From positions 1 to 48,470 of the forward strand of contig CAZFAJ010000016.1 in NCBI GenBank assembly GCA_964517005.1: 48,470 nucleotides of DNA, written 5' to 3'. The translations under genes were made by a program, and so were the position numbers. The notes under the pieces were generated by a model, which did not search any database, was not told where the DNA came from, and saw nothing but the letters and a program-made list of their open reading frames with translations. Below are positions 40,622-48,470 of this stretch, one piece after another. Numbering within the stretch: the first letter of the stretch is position 1; each line of letters begins with the position of its first letter. This stretch comes from CAYVBJ01 sp964517005 (GTDB lineage: Bacteria > Bacteroidota > Rhodothermia > Balneolales > Balneolaceae).

Positions 40622-41839
40622 TTATGAATCTTTAAAATGTTTTCCGAGCTTTAATCCCTGCCCCTGGTAATTGCTGCTGATTCCACCGCTTCCATACACA
40701 AATTGCGGTGATTCCGTATTTGGTTCAAATTTCATGCTGCAGAATGTTTGCCCGTGCTCAATCAAAAAGGGCACATCATGAGACCTGACTTCAAGGACTG
40801 CCCTTGCCCCTTTATCTTCTACGGTGCCGCCAAAACCGCTGTCAAAAAAGCCGGCGTAATGGGTTCTGAGTTCACCGGACCCGGTATCGTATGCGATCAT
40901 CTCCGCAGCAAGGTGTACGGGTATCCGGCATCTCTCTTTGGATGCAAAGATATAGAATGCTTCCGGTTCGAGTATTAAATGTTCATCCGGCCTTGCCTGA
41001 ATAGGTTCCCAGAAATCGGAAATGGAGTAATGATTTATTTTACCCAGGTCAATAAAATCCCTGTGTTTTTTTGCTTTGTATCCCACAATATCATCATTAT
41101 TACCCAGCAGATTGACGCCGAGAAAAAGGCCCCGGTTAACTTTCAGCGAATTGAGCGTAACAGGTTCGCCATTCTCATCAAACAGAAGTGGATCAGTTTC
41201 ATGTATACGCAAAAGATCCTGATCACTGAGCACGGTGTAGCCGTGACGAATGCGAAGCTGGTTTAGTTTCTGCCCTGTTTCTACTTTTATAGGAAATGAT
41301 TTTGGTACAACTTCAAGATAAAGCCTTCCCTGATAACCGGGTTCAATTTCTTCAAAACGGTGAGAGTAATCGGTGATCACACGGGTAAAAATATCAAGAC
41401 GGCCTGTTGTGCTTTTGGGATTCGCTTTTGCAGAGAGATTCTCTTCCGAGAAAAGCGGAACAGGATTCGCAGGTTGATTTCCGTTGAATAGTCGTTTCTG
41501 CGAATGATAGTGTGAATGCGGAAGGGCAAGGGATTCAAGAAGCGGAATGATATAGACACAATTGGGCTCCAGAACAGCTCCGTTTTCAATCGAAAATGTA
41601 TATTGGTGCAGCTTGTCAATTTTTTGCTGAACACTTTCATCTTCAGGTAAAAAACTGCAACGCACGCGATGAGCCGTGGTACCGAGACGCAAGTCCAGTG
41701 AGTTTGGCTGAAACTGATCTTCCTCAATCGGGAAATTTTCATCAGCCGAAATAATGCCCGTCTCACAGAGCAGTCTTAATTTCTGAACCGGAAGAATTCC
41801 TTTTGTTCGCAGACGCAGTTCCTTAGTGCTTTTCTCCAT
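40622..41839 (-). CDS. dcd: 2'-deoxycytidine 5'-triphosphate deaminase, long form
   Basis: This enzyme deaminates dCTP to dUTP, feeding thymidylate synthesis. The 405 residues are twice the size of E. coli Dcd, matching the fused two-domain form. The first half contains EDQFQPNSLDLRLG (about 41-54), the conserved Dcd motif, and the second half has HYAGFFDSGFGGTVEDKGARAVLEVRS (about 325-352), the catalytic and trimer-forming segment. It follows the S41 peptidase by about 48 bases on the same strand. The name is firm; whether it also cleaves dUTP cannot be told. Confidence 0.9.
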   Translation of the reverse strand: MEKSTKELRLRTKGILPVQKLRLLCETGIISADENFPIEEDQFQPNSLDLRLGTTAHRVRCSFLPEDESVQQKIDKLHQYTFSIENGAVLEPNCVYIIPLLESLALPHSHYHSQKRLFNGNQPANPVPLFSEENLSAKANPKSTTGRLDIFTRVITDYSHRFEEIEPGYQGRLYLEVVPKSFPIKVETGQKLNQLRIRHGYTVLSDQDLLRIHETDPLLFDENGEPVTLNSLKVNRGLFLGVNLLGNNDDIVGYKAKKHRDFIDLGKINHYSISDFWEPIQARPDEHLILEPEAFYIFASKERCRIPVHLAAEMIAYDTGSGELRTHYAGFFDSGFGGTVEDKGARAVLEVRSHDVPFLIEHGQTFCSMKFEPNTESPQFVYGSGGISSNYQGQGLKLGKHFKDS

Positions 41840-41887
41840 ATAAATAATAAGTAAAGAATTTAAAACAGGAGAAAAGGTAAGGATTAA

Positions 41888-43777
41888 TTATCTGTAATTT
41901 CCAATTTTTCCAACCGCTTTTCCCTGGGCAAGAGATTCAAGCCTGGCTACCTGATCCCACAGTTGCATAGCCTCCTTCAATATTTCATTAAACTCATCAT
42001 TGACAATCGGATAGAAATACTCCGAACCCCAAATCTGTCTTGCCAGTTCGGCTTTCATTCGTCCGTAATTGAGCCATGAGTTTTCCTTATAGAATTCATT
42101 AGATACGATCAATGTATCTCCTTCAACTTCCGGCTCTTCAATTTGATCGGATATCTTTAAACCTTCATCCTTCATCATTTGCAGAAATTCCTGCTTATCC
42201 TCATCACTCCAGGTAAAATTCTCTCTGAAATCCTGAAAATTTTCCTCCCATTTGTTTCTGAACTTTTTGCCATTTTCATCCAGGTAATCTCGTACAAAAT
42301 TGAAATCAACTCTGTTGGCAAGCATAAAATTAAACATGTACCCATTGACGGTAGTATCTTCCTGTACAATGTAATCAGGTACAATTCCGCCCCCGCCGTA
42401 GACGGTACGTCCGGCCTCAGTTGAAAATTTCAGGGAATCCGGCACATGATCGATGAACTCATGAATATCTGCTGAAGCATCATTTTCTCTACGGACTATT
42501 TCATAAGAGTAATCCTCGCGTCCGCGATCAAACGGTTTTTGAATCAGCCTTCCCGATGGAGTGAGGTATCGTGAGATAGTCACCCTGATGTTGCTGTCGT
42601 CGACCAATTCATATTGCTGCTGAACCAGTCCTTTGCCAAACGTGCGCCGCCCGACCACAAGCCCCCTGTCATGATCCTGAATGGCTCCGCTTACAATTTC
42701 ACTTGCTGATGCGGAACCTTCATTCACCAAAACAATTACCGGCATGTTGCGGACAATCCCGTTCCTCTTGGATGATACTTCACTGTTAAATCTCGAATGC
42801 CGGCTCTCGGTTGAAACAATTTTAGTTCCGCGTGGAAAGAACTCTTCCGTTATGGCAATCGCCTGACTTAAATACCCTCCCGGATTATTACGAACATCAA
42901 AAACAAGTCGTTCCATCCCGCTTTCTTTCAATTTATCAATGGCTTCAACAAACTCTTCATGAGTTGTAGCCGCAAACCTGTTGAGCTTGACATAGCCCGT
43001 TCTGTCATCCAGCATGTAACTGGTATCAATAGTTGTTAACGGGATATCGTCACGTACAATGGTAAATTTCAGGGGGTTTGAATTGTTGGGGCGCTTAATG
43101 GTTACATCAACCTCCGTCCCTTTCTGTCCGCGGAGCTTTCTGATTACATCTTCATTTTGGAACCCGATTGCACTGCTGTCATCTATCGATATAATCCTGT
43201 CGCCCGACATAATCCCCAGCTGATCACTCGGTCCGCCTGATATGGCTGTGATAACGGTGATGGTGTCCTGAATGATGTTGAATTGAACTCCGATCCCCTG
43301 AAATTTCCCGGAAAAATCTTCCTGAATTCGTTCACTGTCTTCCGGCTCAATGTAAACCGAGTGCGGATCCAGAAGAGAAAGCATTCCGCGTATGGCAGAT
43401 TCAGTCAGCCTGCTCATATTTTCATAAGGATAGTTGTTTGCTATGTAGAGGTAGGCATCTTCAAACCGGCTGTAAGAATCGCGCAGGTCCTCAATCCGGA
43501 TATCGGTGAACGTTGTGTCAATTGGTGTATTTTTTACTGTTATGGTTGAATCCTTAATATTTTCAACCATCCCGATGACACTGCTTTTATAAAGTTCTGC
43601 TACATCAACCTCCCCAAAGTAATTATCTACCACTCGCCGCTGAACCTGAAGATATTTGTGCAGATTTTCCTGGTGAACTTCATTTTTAACATAGACATTG
43701 TCAATGCCGGCATAGGATATACCCGACAGTAACAATAATATTATAAGCTGGGGCGCAAAGAACTTTCTCACAGTCAT
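41888..43777 (-). CDS. C-terminal processing peptidase, S41 family (CtpA-like), periplasmic
   Basis: A 629-residue serine protease with signal peptide (residues about 1-24). The PDZ domain occupies about 150-230 (FQGIGVQFN ... GDRIISIDDSSAIG). The catalytic dyad is a Ser within EGSASASEIV (about 357) and Lys about 25 residues later in RRTFGKGLVQQ (about 382). The usual CtpA is 400-550 residues; this one carries a C-terminal region (about 420-629) rich in charged residues with no recognised domain. I prefer the ATG at 43777 over the TTG one codon upstream. Tail-specific proteolysis of periplasmic proteins is expected. Confidence 0.93.
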   Translation of the reverse strand: MTVRKFFAPQLIILLLLSGISYAGIDNVYVKNEVHQENLHKYLQVQRRVVDNYFGEVDVAELYKSSVIGMVENIKDSTITVKNTPIDTTFTDIRIEDLRDSYSRFEDAYLYIANNYPYENMSRLTESAIRGMLSLLDPHSVYIEPEDSERIQEDFSGKFQGIGVQFNIIQDTITVITAISGGPSDQLGIMSGDRIISIDDSSAIGFQNEDVIRKLRGQKGTEVDVTIKRPNNSNPLKFTIVRDDIPLTTIDTSYMLDDRTGYVKLNRFAATTHEEFVEAIDKLKESGMERLVFDVRNNPGGYLSQAIAITEEFFPRGTKIVSTESRHSRFNSEVSSKRNGIVRNMPVIVLVNEGSASASEIVSGAIQDHDRGLVVGRRTFGKGLVQQQYELVDDSNIRVTISRYLTPSGRLIQKPFDRGREDYSYEIVRRENDASADIHEFIDHVPDSLKFSTEAGRTVYGGGGIVPDYIVQEDTTVNGYMFNFMLANRVDFNFVRDYLDENGKKFRNKWEENFQDFRENFTWSDEDKQEFLQMMKDEGLKISDQIEEPEVEGDTLIVSNEFYKENSWLNYGRMKAELARQIWGSEYFYPIVNDEFNEILKEAMQLWDQVARLESLAQGKAVGKIGNYR

Positions 43778-43972
43778 CAATTTTTAATTTTGTTATTTTT
43801 ATCAGGTAACGAAATAAGTATAGATATAATTATACACAATCAAATTTCGAACTGTTAACGATTATCTTATCATTTCATAAAATGAAATTAATTTTTAATC
43901 TGCAAGTGAATTACAGGATCTTAACTCAATCACATAATGTATTTTAAAACGGTTATATGCGTAACTCAAACG

Positions 43973-45394
43973 TTAAAGAATATAGTGGCTCAGATCTTTG
44001 TCCTTAACAAGATTGTTCAGCTGTTTGTTCACGTACTCTTTATCAATATTTATCTCACCTGAGCTGATATCATCAGGTACGGCAAAAAGAAGTTCTTCGA
44101 GCAGCGAAGATAAAATTGTATGAAGTCGTCTTGCACCGATATTTTCAATTTGCTGATTTACCTGTGCGGCAATTTTTGCAATTTCACGAATGGCCGATTC
44201 ATCAAATGTGATGGTTACTCCTTCGGAAGCGAGCATTGCCTGGTATTGCTTAGTGAGTGCATTCTTCGGTTTCGTCAAGATATTGAAAAAGTCTTTTTCC
44301 GTTAGTGAATTCAGTTCTACCCGGATTGGGAAACGCCCCTGAAGCTCGGGAATCAAATCGGATGGTTTTGAGACGTGAAACGCTCCGGATCCTACAAAGA
44401 GTATGTGGTCCGTCCTTACAAGTCCGTGTCTTGTTGAAACAGTGCTGCCTTCAACAATAGGCAGCATATCGCGCTGAACGCCCTGCCGGCTGACATCAGG
44501 ACCGCCTTTGCCGCCGCCGGAGCCCGAAGATGATTCTGCAATTTTATCTATTTCATCGATAAATACAATTCCCTCGCTTTGAACGCGATCGAGCGCTTCC
44601 TGTACAGCCGCATCATGATCAATCAGTTTTTCTGCTTCTTCTTCCAGCAAAATTTCACGGGCTTCTTTTATCGGAAGGGAACGTTTTACTTTTTTCCCTC
44701 CGCCTGCAAGATTGCCCAGCATATCCTGCAGATTCACTCCCATCTCTTCCATTCCCTGAGGACCAAATACCTGCATCATAGGGGTTTTTTTGGAGTGTAC
44801 TTCAATTTCAATTTTACGATCTTCCAGTTCTCCGTTTTTGAGCTTTTCGCGAAATTTTTCCCGTGTGCGTTCATTTAATTCAGCATTACTTGCTTTATCA
44901 GGATCAAAATCATTTCCGCTGTTAAAGCCTGTAGATGTAGAGGGCGATTTTTTTACCGGCGGAATGAGAATGTCCAAAATCCGGTCTTCAACAATTTTTG
45001 CTGCCTTCTCTTTCACTCTCTCCTGCATCTCCTCTTTAACCATATTTACTGCGATATCAGTGAGATCGCGAATCATCGATTCCACATCTCTGCCCACATA
45101 CCCCACCTCAGTAAATTTTGAAGCTTCCACTTTCATGAAGGGAGCCCCGGTCAGACGTGCAAGCCGGCGCGCAATTTCTGTTTTTCCCACACCGGTAGGA
45201 CCGATCATAAGAATATTATTTGGGATAATTTCTTCTCTTATCTCTTCTTCAGCCTGTAGCCGGCGCCATCTGTTTCGGAGTGCGATTGCAACCGATCGTT
45301 TTGCTTCTGACTGACCGATAATGTACGTATCGAGTTCGGCAACAATCTGACGAGGTGTCAGGTTATGGCCTGATATTTTTTTTAGTTCTTTCAT
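43973..45394 (-). CDS. hslU: ATP-dependent protease ATPase subunit HslU
   Basis: HslU is the AAA+ unfoldase that feeds the HslV peptidase. The 473 residues are a little longer than usual (440-470). Walker A GPTGVGKT is at 65-72, followed by MKVEASKFTEVGYVGRDVE, the HslU-specific pore loop region GYVG. Walker B GIVFIDEIDKIAE follows near 274, and the C-terminal motif ends SHYIL-like, ready to insert into HslV. The insertion (I) domain spans about 110-230. It begins 9 bases after hslV, so the two are co-transcribed. Confidence 0.97.
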   Translation of the reverse strand: MKELKKISGHNLTPRQIVAELDTYIIGQSEAKRSVAIALRNRWRRLQAEEEIREEIIPNNILMIGPTGVGKTEIARRLARLTGAPFMKVEASKFTEVGYVGRDVESMIRDLTDIAVNMVKEEMQERVKEKAAKIVEDRILDILIPPVKKSPSTSTGFNSGNDFDPDKASNAELNERTREKFREKLKNGELEDRKIEIEVHSKKTPMMQVFGPQGMEEMGVNLQDMLGNLAGGGKKVKRSLPIKEAREILLEEEAEKLIDHDAAVQEALDRVQSEGIVFIDEIDKIAESSSGSGGGKGGPDVSRQGVQRDMLPIVEGSTVSTRHGLVRTDHILFVGSGAFHVSKPSDLIPELQGRFPIRVELNSLTEKDFFNILTKPKNALTKQYQAMLASEGVTITFDESAIREIAKIAAQVNQQIENIGARRLHTILSSLLEELLFAVPDDISSGEINIDKEYVNKQLNNLVKDKDLSHYIL

Positions 45395-45403
45395 AAAAAA
45401 TAG

Positions 45404-45940
45404 TTATTCAATTTCTAATATTGAGAGATTGTGATTTGTGTAGATACAGATATCAGCCGCTATATGAAGTGACTTTTCTACGATTTCTCTTGCTGATAAA
45501 CCCGGAGCCTCGCTCTTTAGTGCCCTGGCTGCTGCAAGTGCATAAGAACCGCCGCTGCCGATGGCCAGAATTTGATCATCGGGCTCAATAACATCTCCCT
45601 GGCCGGAGATCACAAGTGCAGTATCTTTGTCGACCACCACAAGAAGTGCTTCCAGTTTTTGGAGGAATTTATCTTTGCGCCAGTCTTTGGCGAGTTCAAC
45701 AGCTGCCCTTTGCAGATTACCGTTATAGCTGTTTAATTTTTCTTCAAACCGTTCAAATAAGGTAAAGGCGTCTGCTGTTGAGCCTGCAAAACCTGCCAGA
45801 ATCTTACCATCCTGCAGCTTTCTGACTTTTCGAACGGTTGCTTTCATTACGGTTTTATCCATCGTTGCCTGACCATCGGCGCCCAACGCAATTTTACCAT
45901 CATGGATGATACCGAGAACAGTAGTTGCATGGAGATTCAT
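45404..45940 (-). CDS. hslV: ATP-dependent protease peptidase subunit HslV
   Basis: HslV is the dodecameric threonine peptidase partner of HslU. With the ATG at 45940 the product is 178 residues, starting MNLHATTV. The catalytic Thr is the first or second of ATT, so a five-residue leader would be removed, comparable to M-F-HATT in other phyla. Further conserved parts are GADGQATMDKTVMKATVRKVRKL and AGSTADAFTLFERFE. ATG at 45952 and TTG at 45964 are upstream alternatives. It lies 54 bases downstream of the RNase E/G gene. Confidence 0.96.
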   Translation of the reverse strand: MNLHATTVLGIIHDGKIALGADGQATMDKTVMKATVRKVRKLQDGKILAGFAGSTADAFTLFERFEEKLNSYNGNLQRAAVELAKDWRKDKFLQKLEALLVVVDKDTALVISGQGDVIEPDDQILAIGSGGSYALAAARALKSEAPGLSAREIVEKSLHIAADICIYTNHNLSILEIE

Positions 45941-45993
45941 TGTGTTTCTCATGATGTTGTGCAAAAAGTTTAATGAAATATGATTATGGGTGA

Positions 45994-47724
45994 TTAGCTG
46001 TTTTGGGGTTGTCTCCGGTTGGGCCGTCTTCCTTTCTTCTCATAGCTTCCGTTTTCTGAGTCTTTTGAGTAGTACTCAACGTCCTTTTTTTCACTGTCAC
46101 CGCTTTCAAGTTCCTGAAGTTCTATATGGGCTTTTTCAATTATTTCATCTACTGATTCGCCTTGCTGAACTACTTCGGTTATATCAATATCGGATCCTGC
46201 CAGAGTGGCTTTAAATTCATTGAGAGAGACAGACTCGTCTGCTATAAGACATATTTTTAACCGGTATTTAATCATCCAGCGCCATCTGAGATTAAAAAAC
46301 CCGCGTTCAAGAAATGATTTTAAATAGGGATTGATATAGAGATCAACAGCCCTGAAATCTGATGTGGAACGAAACGTGCTGATCCAGCTTTCAATATCGG
46401 TGACGATTGTATCACGGGTTACAACTGAGCCTGAGCCTCCGCACATAGGACATACCTTTGACACGGAATTTACAACGCTCGGACGTATTCGCTGCCTGGT
46501 AATTTGCACCAGGCCAAAGTCACTCATTCCGATTACATTGGTTTTAGCCCGGTCTTTTTTAAATTCTTTTTTGAGTTCATCATAAATTTTCTTTCTGTTC
46601 TTGTCAATTCTCTGATCGATGAAATCAACAACAATAATACCGCCTATATCACGCAGACGCAGCTGCTTCGCAATTTCACGCGCAGCTTCCAGGTTTGTTT
46701 TCAGTGAATTGTCTTCCTGTTTCTGTTTTGCCGCATAAGGACCAGAGTTTACATCCACCACATACATGGCCTCCGTCTGTTCAAAAATAAGATAACCGCC
46801 TGATTGCATACGCACCCGCGGACTAAAGATTGAATTTACATCACCAGCAATATTCATATGATCAAAAATATGCTCTTTCCCCTTGTATAACTGAACACTC
46901 GGCAGCATTTGAGGGGCAATGTTTGAGACGTATCCTTTTATGGATTTGTAGAGCTGGTAGTCATCAATCAGAACACGGTCATACTGCTTAGCAAAGAGAT
47001 CCCGGATGAGGCTTTCGGTCATATCCAGATCCTTGTACAAAAGGGCAGGGGGTTTTGCATCTTCAAGCTTATTGAGGATACGTTCCCATTTTTTCAGGAT
47101 AGTTCTCATATCTTCTTCAAGAATTTCATTATCCTGATTTTGGGCCACTGTTCGCACAATGATTCCAAATCCTTCAGGCAGCATAGAGCCGACAACCTGT
47201 TTCAGCCTTCGACGCTCTCTGTGATTGCTTATTTTCTTGGAAATTGCAATAAATTTACCCATCGGGATCAGTACAAGAAAACGACCAGCTATGGTAATAT
47301 CGGTAGAGACTCTTGGGCCTTTGGAGCCGATCGGTTCTTTCACAATTTCGACTAACACCTGTTGATCGGGACGTAAAAGTTTACCGGCCAGAATTTGCTT
47401 GTCGTTATTGGAGAGCTTATCAAAATTGTCAAGATCTTTCTGAGCTTGCCTGGTTATCGACTTTTCCCCGTTCAGCATTTTGATGTAGGATCCGAGATTA
47501 TCCCCTGCATCAGAGAAGTGAAGGAATGCATCTTTCTGCATCCCTACATCAATAAATGCAGCACGTATTCCGCCCATAACTTTATGGACACGAGCCAGGT
47601 AGATATCACCTACAGTACGCTGGTTCTCTTCCGATTCAATGAATAGCTGAGCTAATTCGCCATTTTCCAACAGCGCAATCCGGGTTTGCTTGCCCGATGA
47701 GTGGATTATAATTTGATTCTTCAT
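45994..47724 (-). CDS. rng: Ribonuclease E/G family endoribonuclease
   Basis: The enzyme cleaves single-stranded AU-rich RNA and processes rRNA or mRNA. The 576-residue product has an S1-type RNA-binding domain (about 38-130, with an insertion), then the catalytic core. The magnesium-binding aspartates are Asp324 in VVDVNSG and Asp367 in VVDFIDQR, and the zinc link CPMCGGSG is at 425-432. It is longer than RNase G (about 490) and shorter than RNase E (about 1060), with a short basic and charged C-terminal tail (about 535-576). Position before hslVU is unremarkable. No HU gene is visible upstream. Confidence 0.94.
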   Translation of the reverse strand: MKNQIIIHSSGKQTRIALLENGELAQLFIESEENQRTVGDIYLARVHKVMGGIRAAFIDVGMQKDAFLHFSDAGDNLGSYIKMLNGEKSITRQAQKDLDNFDKLSNNDKQILAGKLLRPDQQVLVEIVKEPIGSKGPRVSTDITIAGRFLVLIPMGKFIAISKKISNHRERRRLKQVVGSMLPEGFGIIVRTVAQNQDNEILEEDMRTILKKWERILNKLEDAKPPALLYKDLDMTESLIRDLFAKQYDRVLIDDYQLYKSIKGYVSNIAPQMLPSVQLYKGKEHIFDHMNIAGDVNSIFSPRVRMQSGGYLIFEQTEAMYVVDVNSGPYAAKQKQEDNSLKTNLEAAREIAKQLRLRDIGGIIVVDFIDQRIDKNRKKIYDELKKEFKKDRAKTNVIGMSDFGLVQITRQRIRPSVVNSVSKVCPMCGGSGSVVTRDTIVTDIESWISTFRSTSDFRAVDLYINPYLKSFLERGFFNLRWRWMIKYRLKICLIADESVSLNEFKATLAGSDIDITEVVQQGESVDEIIEKAHIELQELESGDSEKKDVEYYSKDSENGSYEKKGRRPNRRQPQNS

Positions 47725-48233
47725 GTACGATACTCAATTTCGTAAGCATTCGATCTGGCAGGCATTTGACAAAAAATAAATCCTGGTCTATACCATCATC
47801 ATCATAATAGTGGTGCAGCAGATGTTCTGAAAATTTGTGCTCCGGCATACCGAATGCGGTGTTAAAATTTCTGTTGAATAATAAATTCCGTGATCTTATT
47901 CTATTCAGGTTGGTCTCAGATGATACACCAGGCATATCAGATTCGATACCCAAATCCGCCTGCAGCCTCTGAATTTGCCAGATTAAAATATGTAAGATCT
48001 TTAAAATCAATTTGGTAAGATTTTTTTTTACTAACCTAAATAGGTTAAAAGCGTTTTCATACAATATAGCAGAAAGATAGCAAACTTATAAATGGGGATT
48101 TTTTCATTCTTCTATTAAACTAACGTAACTAATATAAAATTATTCAAGCTGTCCAAAACACTTTAAATATTAAGAAAAGCCGCTTTTTTAACGAGTCTGG
48201 AGCATTTTTTTGGGATTTCTGATTTGAATTCCA
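47725..48233. other. Intergenic region upstream of the RNase E/G gene
   Basis: About 510 bases without a convincing gene. A 142-codon minus-strand frame (48064-47636) overlaps the RNase start and shows no recognised domain, so it is not called. The region should hold the RNase E/G promoter, but no clear motif was found. It leads into the palindrome cluster at 48234-48440. Confidence 0.4.
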
Positions 48234-48440
48234 AACCCCTGACAAGGGGTTGAATGTGAATAGCCCCGCATGAAATGTGGGGTGGGAGCATGCGAATTCC
48301 GAGAGACCCCGAATGGGGTCAAATATCCCTTATTGAGAAATAATCGGCCATTTATTGAACCCCATTCGGGGTTCTTCAATGGTCAAATCTCTGAATCCCC
48401 GCATTTCATGCGGGGCTATTCATGTTAAACCCTTCGTGTT
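48234..48440. repeat. REP/BIME-like palindrome cluster
   Basis: Five hairpins sit in about 200 bases: AACCCCT-GACA-AGGGGTT (48234-48251), CCCCGCA-TGAAA-TGTGGGG (48264-48282), GACCCC-GAAT-GGGGTC (48305-48320), GAACCCC-ATTC-GGGGTTC (48357-48374) and CCCCGCA-TTTCA-TGCGGGG (48397-48415). The outer block around 48258-48282 is the reverse complement of that at 48397-48422 over about 26 bases with one mismatch, so the cluster is itself a large inverted repeat. This is the layout of mosaic REP elements, often linked to a RAYT transposase. No such gene is visible here. Confidence 0.65.
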
Positions 48441-48470
48441 CTTAAAATAGCGTTTTTGACAGATTCTGTA

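Noticed and set aside
43860..43885. Hairpin ATTTCAT-AAA-ATGAAAT after hslU as a terminator
   Set aside because: The stem is AT-only apart from two pairs and has no T run in the transcribed direction.
47636..48064. 142-codon minus-strand frame overlapping the RNase E/G start
   Set aside because: It overlaps the coding start of a certain gene, has no recognisable domain, and its composition (many Asn, Leu, His, Arg) looks like read-through of intergenic DNA.
48188..48379. 63-codon minus-strand frame in the palindrome cluster
   Set aside because: It translates the repeat units themselves; such frames commonly arise from palindromic repeats and are not genes.
1..48470. CRISPR arrays, rRNA and tRNA genes
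   Set aside because: I scanned the gaps by eye and saw no regularly spaced repeats and no cloverleaf-like sequence ending in CCA. Intergenic space is small and accounted for.

Overview
The window is dominated by one nearly complete flagellar biogenesis island (about 1.1 to 34.2 kb) in a Gram-negative bacterium. P-ring (FlgI), L-ring (FlgH) and P-ring chaperone (FlgA) genes show that there is an outer membrane. Moderately AT-rich sequence, weak Shine-Dalgarno signals, a long-form dCTP deaminase, HslUV, an RNase E/G and the protein sequence styles suggest the Balneolota/Rhodothermota branch of the Fibrobacteres-Chlorobi-Bacteroidetes (FCB) group. That placement is an inference from protein character; no 16S rRNA gene is present.

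Layout. 1-29: first codons of sucC (minus strand). 196-1143: PAS-type sensor histidine kinase (minus), divergent from the flagellar genes. 1649-12994: plus-strand operon flgB-flgC-(85-aa unknown)-fliE-F-G-H-I-J-motE-like-fliK-flgD-flgE, ended by a strong intrinsic terminator. 13242-19887: motA-motB-fliL-fliM-fliN/Y-fliO-P-Q-R (plus). 19919-20567: vapBC-type toxin-antitoxin pair (minus). 20768-26405: flhB-flhA-flhF-like-(69-aa membrane protein)-fliA, transcribed leftward. 26826-34156: flgF-G-A-H-I-J-N-K-L (plus). 34244-39434: a degenerate glycosyltransferase-like TPR protein, a sugar aminotransferase and a membrane-anchored nucleotide-sugar dehydratase, plausibly for surface or flagellar glycan. 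39490-47724: leftward housekeeping genes rsmE, a BFD-like ferredoxin, dCTP deaminase, S41 peptidase, hslU, hslV and RNase E/G. 47725-48470: no supported gene, but a dense palindromic (REP/BIME-like) cluster.

How it works together. The island encodes the type III export gate (FlhA, FlhB, FliP, FliQ, FliR, FliO), the ATPase complex (FliH, FliI, FliJ), MS-ring and switch (FliF, FliG, FliM, FliN/Y), rod, hook, P and L rings, hook-filament junction (FlgK, FlgL) with chaperone FlgN, stator (MotA, MotB, FliL), and sigma-28 (FliA). Flagellin, FliD, FliS, FlgM, FlhG, the sigma-54 activator and all chemotaxis genes are absent here and must lie elsewhere or be missing. Promoter-like sites suggest a sigma-54 tier (upstream of flgB and flgF, each with a related palindrome upstream) and a sigma-28 tier (upstream of motA). 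The sensor kinase next to flgB would fit a FleS/FlrB-type role.

Most unusual points: the FlhF homologue has lost its P-loop lysine and threonine and has no FlhG beside it; FliM has no N-terminal CheY-binding motif; FlgH has no lipobox cysteine and ends in a hydrophobic segment; two small unknown proteins sit at fixed-looking places in the flagellar operons; and a 152-bp MITE-like element plus a terminal palindrome cluster lie in the housekeeping half.
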